64,000 nucleotides of DNA from Perca fluviatilis. Lineage: Eukaryota > Chordata > Actinopteri > Perciformes > Percidae. Positions within the stretch are counted from its first letter, which is position 1, and each line of letters opens with the position of its first letter. Shown one piece after another: positions 46,784 through 64,000 of this stretch. The stretch covers positions 24,282,745 through 24,346,744 of the forward strand of contig NC_053127.1 in NCBI RefSeq assembly GCF_010015445.1, given 5' to 3'. Under the pieces are notes generated by a model, which was not told the origin of the DNA, searched no databases, and saw nothing but the letters and a program-made list of their open reading frames with translations. The position numbers and the translations under genes were made by a program.

Positions 46784-49054
46784 ATGATGGAGCTTCAAAC
46801 AGCGAAGAGGTTCCACAACTTGACCCTCGAGCAAATCCAGGCTCTGGACAAGGTCTTGACTGAGGTGATCCCCATCCACGGGCGAGGAAATTTCCCCACA
46901 CTGCAGGTGAGAGCTAAAGACATCATTCGTGTGGTGAAGGATCGGCTGGTCGAAAGAGACATCCAGGTGAAAGATATACGGCTGAATGGCGCGACTGCGA
47001 GCCACGTCCTAGTGAGGGATAACTGCCTGGGCTACAGAGACTTAGACATCATTTTTGGAGTGGAGCTGCCCAGGCAGGAGGACCTCCAGGTGATAAAGGA
47101 GGTAGTGCTGGGCAGCCTACGAGACCTCCTTCCTTGTGGAGTTAACAGACGGAAGATCACCTGCCTGACAATGAAGGAGGCCTACGTGCAAAAGATGGTG
47201 AAAGTTTTCAACGAGCATGACAGATGGAGCCTTATCTCGCTTTCTAACAACAGAGCTAAAACCGTGGGGCTCAGATTTGTCAGCTCCCTTCGAAGGCAGT
47301 TTGAGTTCAGTGTGGACTCCTTCCAGATAATATTAGACCGTATGCTGGAGTATTATTGGGAGACTGAAAGGAAACAAGGAGGAAAGCTGGCATTGAATGC
47401 TGGGAATTTGTCTAAAAGAGACGACGAGGATGAAAACAAAAAGCAAAATAAATCAAGCATTCCTCGGGATGTTGAAGCGGATATTGAAAAGGACTCCAGC
47501 GGAGAAAGTCCATGCCAGGATGAAGCTGTTTCTGTGCTTGAGAAAGAGCTTCCACTTGCAAAGGCTGAGCATGTGGATGGAAAGCACGAAGCACAGGAGG
47601 TGTTAAAACCTGAGAGCATTAACTTACAGCAGGTGGGAGTGGATGGCATAGGGGATGTTCATTCAGAGGAGGACATTGTGTTTGAGATATGTGAAAAAAA
47701 TGGAGAAGAAAAAGACCAGTTTCACAGTGATTATCCTCTAGTTTCATCCCCTAAGGCTTTATTAACAGATGTCAGGGATCCACTGATAACACATGCATGT
47801 TTGAAGCCACAGAGTAATGAAGAACTGGAGTCACAAGCTTCCCAACCAGCAGACAAGTCAGCTCAACAGGAAAAAGTCCATTGTGCAGAAATTACTCAGT
47901 TCAAAGTTGACTCTGTAATCTGTAGGACTGAGAATACCTCAAGCGCACAAGATTCACATCTTGAATTTTCTTTTCCTCCTCCAGCTAAGAAAACGTGCAG
48001 CACATCACAGGACATTGTACCAGATTACTGCCCTTCACCAAAATTACAAAGGAAAATGTCAAGGAAGATGATCAGTATGCCGGAGAAATGGTCTTTACTG
48101 ACTGATTTGTCAGGTCTTACGACGCAGCTGTTCCCACCGATAGAAATACCCAAAACACTTCAGCCAAAGCCTCCTTTACTGGACAGCGATCAAGTTCATG
48201 GCTCAAATGTTCCAGCCTCCAAGCCAGAGATCTTAGACACCCTTACAGCTCCCACGTGCAGTCCAGCCAGTACACTTGAGGATGGGACTGGCTCGAATGA
48301 AACTGTGGAACTAACTGTTAAGCCAAAACACTCGAAGAAGCCTCCTGATTCAGAGACTCAAAGCCACACACGTGCAGCACATGTACAGCCTCGGATCAAT
48401 GAGCAAACACCCGAGCTGGCCGACACTGTCCCAAACAGGTGCGGGGCAAGCTCATGGGCCGGGGCAGCAGGGGAGCCCACAATCACTGTTGAAGCAGAGT
48501 GCATGTACGGAGACTTTGAACTGGCGATGGACCAACTCCGCCACCGCCTCATCGCCACCCACAACCCAGAGGAGATCCGAGGAGGGGGCCTGCTAAAATA
48601 CAGCGACCTGCTGGTGAGGAACTTCCGACCAGCCAGCGAGACAGAGATCAAGTCCTTGGAGCGCTACATGTGCTCCCGCTTCTTCATCGACTTTCCTGAC
48701 GTGAGCGAGCAGCAGCGTAAGATCGAGGCCTACTTGCAGTGCCACTTCATTGGCAACGAGGAGACGAGCAAGTACGACTACCTGATGACCCTGCGGCGTG
48801 TGATAGACGAGAGCACGGTGTGTTTGATGGGACACGAGAGGAGACAGACGCTCAACATGATCACAGTCCTGGCTCTGAGGGTGCTGGGCGAGCAGAACGC
48901 CATCCCCAACACGGCCAACGTCACCTGTTTCTATCAGCCGGCTCCATACATGACAGAGCCGATTTACAGCAGCTACTTCATCCCCCAGGCCCAGCCCCCA
49001 CTTGTCTACCACCCCTACCCGCTGCATGTCCACATGCAGACTGGCCTGGTGTAG
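46784..49054 (+). CDS. TENT5-family non-canonical poly(A) polymerase with a large internal insert
   Basis: TENT5 (FAM46) proteins are cytoplasmic nucleotidyltransferases that lengthen poly(A) tails, notably of mRNAs for secreted proteins. The N-terminal half (residues 1-195) has the helix-turn-strand NTase core: NGATASHVL, the catalytic pair in YRDLDIIF (D86, D88) and the third aspartate in FSVDSFQI (D178). The C-terminal part (about 566-756) has CMYGDFELAMDQL, EIRGGGLLKYSDLLVR, YMCSRFFIDF and STVCLMGHERRQTLN. Between them lies about 365 residues of S/E/K/P-rich sequence, where known TENT5 proteins have only about 20. The total is 756 residues against a usual 390-440. All is one exon with no stop, so the insert is coding. 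The ATG at 46784 was chosen because an acceptor ends at 46777; the frame opens further upstream at 46745 but inside the intron. Position next to brwd3 suggests TENT5D, but the paralogue is uncertain. Confidence 0.9.
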   Translation: MMELQTAKRFHNLTLEQIQALDKVLTEVIPIHGRGNFPTLQVRAKDIIRVVKDRLVERDIQVKDIRLNGATASHVLVRDNCLGYRDLDIIFGVELPRQEDLQVIKEVVLGSLRDLLPCGVNRRKITCLTMKEAYVQKMVKVFNEHDRWSLISLSNNRAKTVGLRFVSSLRRQFEFSVDSFQIILDRMLEYYWETERKQGGKLALNAGNLSKRDDEDENKKQNKSSIPRDVEADIEKDSSGESPCQDEAVSVLEKELPLAKAEHVDGKHEAQEVLKPESINLQQVGVDGIGDVHSEEDIVFEICEKNGEEKDQFHSDYPLVSSPKALLTDVRDPLITHACLKPQSNEELESQASQPADKSAQQEKVHCAEITQFKVDSVICRTENTSSAQDSHLEFSFPPPAKKTCSTSQDIVPDYCPSPKLQRKMSRKMISMPEKWSLLTDLSGLTTQLFPPIEIPKTLQPKPPLLDSDQVHGSNVPASKPEILDTLTAPTCSPASTLEDGTGSNETVELTVKPKHSKKPPDSETQSHTRAAHVQPRINEQTPELADTVPNRCGASSWAGAAGEPTITVEAECMYGDFELAMDQLRHRLIATHNPEEIRGGGLLKYSDLLVRNFRPASETEIKSLERYMCSRFFIDFPDVSEQQRKIEAYLQCHFIGNEETSKYDYLMTLRRVIDESTVCLMGHERRQTLNMITVLALRVLGEQNAIPNTANVTCFYQPAPYMTEPIYSSYFIPQAQPPLVYHPYPLHVHMQTGLV

Positions 49055-50980
49055 CTACAGTGACATGCCCACAGGGAGGCATGTGGGCTGCTTTCAGCAT
49101 GGTGCTCTGCAAGCAGAGGCACAAATGGAAGTTTTGACAACAACAGGCAACCATGGGCGCAGTGTTGTTTGATGCTTTGAAACCCCTCCTGCTTATGACA
49201 CGAACGATCATCAAAGGTCAGAACTGAAAGGGGTCCGGAGGCAAAGCATGTCACCCTTTCAAGATGAACACTTTTGAAAAGGAAAGAAACGCTAAGAGCT
49301 TACTTTTCAGAGAGCTCGTAGAGAGGATTTCATTGACGTAGAGGGATTGTGTTTACGGCTGTTTCAGCTCAGCTTTGGCAGGGCTCTATACCAGAATTTA
49401 GTAAAGTGACAATTCTCTAAGACTTGAAGATACAATTCTCCAACATATAAAAACATACTACATGTTGGCAGCATAAATCTTGATTTGGTTAAAGTTTGAA
49501 TAATGATAATTCCTTATCGTTTCTGAGGGGTTAAAAACCCCATATATCTGTTTTTGTGAATCATCAGTCTCCGTGGAGTACATGTCAGTATGTGACTAAT
49601 AGGCTACCTGTATTCACTGTATAGAAATAGGACACCATTTAGTGAGGGCATACATTAGACTAAATTTGCTGTTGTATTTCCATGATATCATAAGTTTTAT
49701 ATTTGTGAATGTAAACCCCCCCTCTAATGTCAAAGGTGGAAACAAGAGATCGTGGTTCGGTTCCATTAGGGTCTGTACGAAAATGATTAGGGTAGTGAGG
49801 GGGGGCTGATCCTCATCTTGCCCTCCCGAGGCTTGTTAAGAAATTGTGATTCTATAAATTCTGATCAGAAATACAGAAATCACTGACAAACTGTTTAAAC
49901 TTGGGCAGAAAAACATGTTTTCTTGTTGGACCCCCTCTCTCATAATTAAGTAAAATGTTTTGGGAGCCTTACATGTTTTGTTTGAATATTAAAAGCTTAT
50001 TTATGCAACTACACTGCAAAGAAAAGCTAAAAGATATACATTTTGGATGAGAAAAAGACCCTCCTAAAACATTAGACCCCCTCCCCCCCAACTTCAGTCA
50101 AAAATCTTCTCCTCCTTTTATAATTTTCCCACAGCCCCTTGGAATATTAAACCAAACTGGTGATTGTAAGTGTTCAGTTGTGCTTTTGCATTGTAATATT
50201 TTTGCTATTAGTGCTAGAAGTATTAAACCAGTAGTTGTGGCCATATCTCTGAATCTGTATTCACCCTGCATTTTATCAAACCAATTCTACTATTCCGTGT
50301 CAGAGAAACATGACAAGACTTTACCTCATGGTGATATTATGAAGAAAGCCTTGGCTGTTCTGTTCTTTCTGCTGAAAATGGAAAGAGCATGTTTAACTAT
50401 GCCCCCCCCCCACATTTCCAACAGGTTGAATAGACTTCCAGTGTGTAATACATGGTGACACTTGTTTGTTGTAATGGACGTAGTGAGTGTTCTGTCAGGG
50501 TTTTGCCTGCCATTGTGAGCAAAAATGTTCCTGCACATTTCAATTATTCAAGCAGTCTGCGATGCAGCCAGCAGTTATTGCACTCTGTCTCTGTGTGTTT
50601 GTCCATTGTGTATGCAGCTACAGTACATGTTTTCAGTATTAAAAAAACAAAACAACTTAAGCACAGGTGAGGATATGTGGGTCGTTCACACTAAGTCTGA
50701 GACTGAAGCACAATGTAAATGCACATAGCTGTTGTTGAGTAATGAAATGTTTCTGACATGCTCGTGAATCTCCAACTAAATATTGAAGACGTCTGAAATA
50801 CCGTGTGCTGTAGTGCCCTATGTAGCTTTGAAGTGATGTATCTATCTCGAGACTTTGGGTAGTATGTTGTGTATTGTTATGGAACTGTTTCACCGTTAGT
50901 GAAATTAAAATATTCCTGTTATGATATCTAGTTGCTTAGATTGTTGTGTTCTTGTGCTAATAAATATAACACAACCACTC
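49055..50980 (+). terminator. 3' UTR of the TENT5 gene with candidate poly(A) signal
   Basis: AATAAA lies at 50959-50964 in the context GCTAATAAATATAA, about 1.9 kb after the stop. The interval has no supported open frame and reads as an ordinary AT-rich 3' UTR. Confidence 0.5.
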
Positions 50981-52887
50981 TTGGTTTGGAGTCTTCCATT
51001 GGTGGTCTGAGTTACACTGTCACAGTTTTATTTTCAATAAGATGTATGTAAGTTTCTTGGTGCCAAGAGAACATTATTGGCATGCAAAGTACACAAAACG
51101 ATTACAGGCACCTTTACAATGGTCAAAGATGAATACTTTGGAAACTGGAAATTGATATGTATCTTGTTATGCACATGCATGATAGGATGATACAGAAAGC
51201 ACTGTTTAGATCATTTATTTGTGTGGTTGGTGTGAGTGGTTATATTTTAAGTCACTTAAAAAAAACGGTTGTTCCATTCAATTTTCTGTGAATGCATCAC
51301 AAGTTAACTTTCAATCAGGCCGGTTTGGTTTTGAAGAGCTGCTGTTTTCAGCCAATCCTCTACAGTTAAAACATATTAAAATTTTAATTATACTTTAAAG
51401 GGAATTGCGTTCATTTACGAAAAACAAAGCAAGTTAGTAAGAATAACAGCCTGTTGTTTAAAGCACTAGAGTTTTAGTTGGGAGTAAAAAAATAATGTCA
51501 GTAGTTTAACGGTTTATTCATTGCAAAGCCTGCATGCTTTTTCAGCCTTTATACAACCCCCTCTCCTGCTGGTCCTCGTCAACACTGACATACTAAGACA
51601 ATTCTGTTCTTAGATATGCCAAGTACACTTGAAATAATGTATTAACTATAAAAGTCCTGACGGCTTGTATGTTAGCCTACATCATAAGCCTGAGCTTCAC
51701 CTCTTTGCTTAGGACTTTTGCAGAAAAATGCTAAATTATTTTGAGAGCTTTCTATTTGGTGTCTCGTGAAGGTTGATGGGTATAGTTTACAGTTCTTAAA
51801 TGCTTTATATAAACTATACACACTATTATCTGATGAAAAAGACCAGCAGCACTTTACTACTTTACTATACTGGCTATATATATATATATATACAGTACAG
51901 TCCAAAAGTTTGGACACACCTTCTCATTCAATGCGTTTCCTTTTTATTTTCATGACTATTTACATTGTAGATTCTCACTGAAGGCATCAAAACTATGAAT
52001 GAACACATGTGGAATTATGTACTTAACAAAAAAGTGTGAAATAACTGAAAACATGTCTTATATTTTAGATTCTTCAAAGTAGCCACCCTTTGCTTTTTTA
52101 TTAATAAGGGAAAAAATTCCACTAATTAACCCTGACAAAGCACACCTGTGAAGTGAAAACCATTTCAGGTGACTACCTCATGAAGCTCATTGAGAGAACA
52201 CCAAGGGTTTGCAGAGTTATCAAAAAAAGCAAAGGGTGGCTACTTTGAAGAATCTAAAATATAAGACATGTTTTCAGTTATTTCACACTTTTTTTTTGAA
52301 CACATTGAATGAGAAGGTGTGTCCAAACTTTTGGCCTGTACTATATATATATGCACAAACTGAGCATTTGCATACTGCTATTCCCACCTTTGTGAACAAT
52401 TTTTAATGTCACATTTTAATCACTTAATATTATATGCACTGGAGAATTCCAATACAGTAGGTTTGATTTATAGTAATCATTTAATAGTTTTTTTTGTGTG
52501 ACAGCACAACTCATTTACACACCTGATCTTTTCTTCTACATTTGTTCTCAATACCAGTATGTACACACATTACACCCCTTTAGTGTGTGACCTTTTACCT
52601 CTATATGCATTGATCCATTTTAATTCCCATGATCCTCCAGCGTCTCTGCAGTTTCTAGGTGTGGCAGAGCACGGTGCGTCACAGCTCAACCTTGTTTGTT
52701 CCTCGTCTGACTCACCCCAGCTTTCAGTGCATTAATGCAGTTGCAAATGGTACAGTCAGGTTTACGAAGGTCTATTACAGTCACAGTATTTTGTACCTTT
52801 TGAATCTTCGCCTTCAGTGCACATTTATGACCCAACGACCATAAAGACTACAGATGACTCAGTAAAGTGCTGGTGAACAGCTCTTAA
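50981..52887. other. Intergenic region between the TENT5 gene and brwd3
   Basis: Convergent intergenic DNA without a supported gene. It carries a TA-rich microsatellite and the second Tc1-like miniature element (51893-52342). Confidence 0.6.
51893..52342. mobile_element. Second Tc1/mariner-like miniature element, internally deleted
   Basis: Nearly the same sequence as 29956-30489, but the right arm lacks about 85 bp (the stretch matching TTAAGTACATAATTCC through ATGAAAATAAAGG). It begins CAGTACAGTCCAAAAGTTTG and ends TTGGCCTGTACT inside a TA microsatellite, a natural TA target. Confidence 0.88.
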
Positions 52888-53281
52888 CCCTTGTGTGGTC
52901 CTCGGGTCAAATTTGATCCATTTTCAAAGATCTGTATCAAAAATATGGGCTTCTGTCAACCAAATTGCCCAAAAATAACATGGATGGTTCCGTACACGAA
53001 ACAGGCTGTAATTATGCATCAACATACGTTCCTCTGATCTTAATTATAAGATAAAGTAATTCATAATTTCTGGTTTTTTTAACTCAAAATTAGGCATATT
53101 TTAATATGAATGAGGTTTATTGACCATGAATTCCAAACATAAGTGTAAAACTAGCGGTGATAAATTGGAGTGAAGTTGGCTTAGAAGATGTAACACAGAA
53201 TTGGAAAACGTATACGTTATGCTTTATAAAAACAGGCAAAACAGACCGGGTTAATTTTGACCCGGGAAGACAACACAAGGG
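52888..53281. mobile_element. piggyBac-like miniature element with TTAA target
   Basis: Flanked by TTAA at 52884-52887 and 53282-53285. Left end CCCTTGTGTGGTCCTCGGGT; right end, inverted, CCCTTGTGTTGTCTTCCCGG. It is 394 bp with no transposase frame. A TTAA duplication with CCC-type ends is the piggyBac signature. Confidence 0.85.
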
Positions 53282-53381
53282 TTAAAAGGTACTGCTGGAT
53301 TAACACCGACAGAAATCAAAGAACAAGAACACAAACATGTAGACAACAGACCAAAACAACTTCATTTTAAATCCATTTTTT

Positions 53382-55514
53382 TTTATTAAAAAAAGAAAAC
53401 AAAACACATACAATCAAAACATTGTGTATAAAAAAGTCACGTAATCTTAATCCACCTACAGTAAAACGTTGTTGTATTCGTTATCAACTAATCTGATGCG
53501 TCGAGGCGAGACTAAAAGCCATCTACTATATGAAAATAAGATTCCAAAATATGAATCGTAGTCTTTTCACACTCAACCAGAACAGTTTCAAGACGCCAGT
53601 TAATGCTGCCGCTAGGAGCACCCTAGATGCTGATGCCACCCCCCCCCCAAAAAAGAGAAACAAAAACAACCTCTGAGGCATGTCTCTTATGTCAGCGACC
53701 ACACAGAGGCAGTGATGAGGAGGTGTGTGTTCGGATTAGAGCACCCAGTGTCAAAACGACAACTTGTGAGTTAGCTTTTCTGGTTTCTCCTGACTGGATG
53801 CTGTCTCAAATGATCTACCAACCAAAGACCACACAAGCTTTAAAGTAAACATTATTGGTGCAAACAACAAGGGATGCATCAATTATATGAACCAATCGAC
53901 AACTATGGAATCACTCATAAAACTAGGCAGAAAAACTACACACAGTGATTCTGACACCACCATAACACCTGATTGTAGTATATCCTGGAAAAAGCAGTAA
54001 TATGTGCAGACGATCTACCCGAATCTAGAACACTCAGTCCATAGATGGTTAGAAACAAGGGGGGAATAAATGGCACAACATACTAACAAAGTATGTAAGT
54101 ATCCATGGTTGCTACCTTTGTTTGGGCCAAAAGAATGCATGATTAAGATTGCCAATCAGATGAGAGCTTCAGCCTCATCATTCACAGGTTGAATTAGGTT
54201 TAGTTATATCATGTTTTACTTGTCAAACTAAACTACAAACTACTGCTGGCACAGTTTAAACATTCTTACACAAAAAAAAAATAAATCATTCCTCTTTCTC
54301 TAATATCTTTATTACTCAGCTGCCACGTGGAGTAGATAAATGTGCAAATATTTCCTCTTCCTCGTACGAAATAGTTAAAGTAACCTTGGTATAATACAAT
54401 GGAAAAATAAATATCTCTGTGGAAGAGAGTATGCCAGGGACCCCTTGCCTTTGCACATACTGGATAGAAAAGGTGTGATGGAAGCAACCATGAATGGATC
54501 CATCAGGGAGTACGACAGTACAAATACAAACAGGATACAGTGGCTTTTTTACCCCAGAAAATGACTTCTACCCTTGAGAAAAAAGAAAGAAAGAAAAAAA
54601 AAAAAAAGCACCCGATTCTAACCAAATAACAGAATCAAAAGAGACGAAAAACAGTCAACACCACTGAAAAGGAAGCAGGGAAATCATGTAACATTCACAG
54701 GCCAAGGACAGCAAGCTGTCCGACGAGGGTTGTAGGAGCTGGGATATTTACTATGGTACTGTATTCTGACCCAAGTCGCTCTGTTCCCTAAGTATTGCTA
54801 GCGCCCAAACTACACTTGTCTTGACTCGAGTCACAGATAGAACTAAATCTGAATGATGCGAGTTCTGAAAACTAAGGCTTGTGGTTGTGAGGAAAAACCA
54901 AGTACCAAAAGAGCTGACATCAGTGACCTCCAGTGATACTGCATATGGTTCACGCTGGTCGGGACTGAACTAGTGACCACGAGCATGACGAGTTTTGTTA
55001 AATTACTTGCTGAGAAATAAAACAAAAAACAAAAAGAAAAACTGAGAAATAAAACATGAGCACCATTTTTTGGCATCTCCGCATCCTTCTTTGGTGAGCA
55101 CAAGTTAGAAAAGTCACGGGAGGGACGAGAGGAGACCGAGGGGAATAGTGTTTAGTACTGGACGTGAAACGCACAGGAGGAGGAGGAGGAGGAGGAGGAG
55201 GAGGAGGAGGGGAGCAGTGCGGCGTCTTAAAGGCTCCTCCAGCGAGCAGTAAGGCCGAGGTGAGTTAGTCCAGTTGGAGAGGGCCCGTGTTGAACAGTGG
55301 CTCTGTCGACCAGGGAAGGCAATTCCCTGGCAAAACATCATGAGCACCAGCTATCAGTTTGAGAGCCATAAGCAGTCTCAGATAAAAAAGAAAAATCATA
55401 TATATATATATATATATTATATATACACTTGTACAAAAAGAAAGAAAAAAATCCCTGAAGTATTACTCATGTTAAACAGTTTTCTTTTATTGATGTTTGA
55501 AAAGGGCCGACGTG
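53382..55514 (-). terminator. Probable brwd3 3' UTR with candidate poly(A) signal
   Basis: Minus-strand AATAAA at 53382-53387, about 2.1 kb past the brwd3 stop and about 100 bp from the piggyBac-like element. The interval has a (GGA)12 run at 55175-55211 (CCT on the transcript) and a short TA repeat near 55398-55418. No other gene was seen. Confidence 0.5.
55175..55211. repeat. (GGA)12 microsatellite
   Basis: Purine-only repeat in the probable brwd3 3' UTR; the transcript would carry CCU repeats. Confidence 0.95.
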
Positions 55515-63860
<8,346 letters not shown>

Positions 63861-64000
63861 CTACAAATAAGAAGAGATTTGTTTGTTAATACTATATGTT
63901 ACCTTGGAAAATATGGCATTTTTGGCAAAAGAAGTTAACTATTAAAAGTCTAGTGTCCACACAATGCTCACAGCTTTACAATAGATCTCAGACTTTAACA

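Overview
This window is genomic DNA from a ray-finned (teleost) fish. The genes have many short exons with GT-AG introns. The sequence between them is AT-rich and full of typical fish repeats: hAT-like and Tc1-like miniature elements, a TTAA-flanked element, a tRNA-like SINE and long CA/TG microsatellites. I cannot name the species. I saw no bacterial, viral or CRISPR content.

Layout from left to right: an AT-rich gene-poor stretch with a possible distal promoter near 3 kb (1-8.6 kb); pls3 (plastin-3, + strand, 15 coding exons, 8638-19031); an intergenic stretch rich in mobile elements (19-25.4 kb); cnga2 (cyclic-nucleotide-gated channel alpha subunit, + strand, 6 coding exons, 25427-29795); an intergenic stretch with nested transposons (30-34.5 kb); rragb/rraga (Rag GTPase, - strand, 9 coding exons, 34584-37401); chmp1b (ESCRT-III subunit, - strand, 8 coding exons, 40692-43384); a probable shared promoter region (43.4-44.2 kb); a TENT5-family nucleotidyltransferase (+ strand, single coding exon, 46784-49054) whose domain carries a very large insert; and the 3' part of brwd3 (- strand, 22 exons visible, 55515-63860, N-terminus outside the window). 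Every splice junction used in the models keeps the reading frame. Predicted lengths (622, 694, 315, 199 and 756 residues, plus about 1,115 residues of BRWD3) suit the families, except for the TENT5 protein, which is almost twice the usual size.

The genes do not form one pathway. They act in actin bundling (PLS3), olfactory or ciliary signalling (CNGA2), lysosomal mTORC1 signalling (Rag), membrane scission (CHMP1B), RNA 3'-end modification (TENT5) and chromatin reading (BRWD3). What links them is ancestry: from memory, human PLS3, CNGA2, RRAGB, TENT5D and BRWD3 all lie on the X chromosome, so this looks like a fish segment of the ancestral X-type gene block. Two genes here (rragb and chmp1b) are multi-exon versions of genes that also exist as intronless copies in mammals.

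I found no convincing undescribed system. The best leads are the roughly 365-residue insert in the TENT5 enzyme, a 436-bp direct repeat bracketing the start exons of pls3, a TG microsatellite directly against a cnga2 splice acceptor, a GC-AG intron in pls3, and several transposon insertions datable from their target-site duplications, including nested ones.
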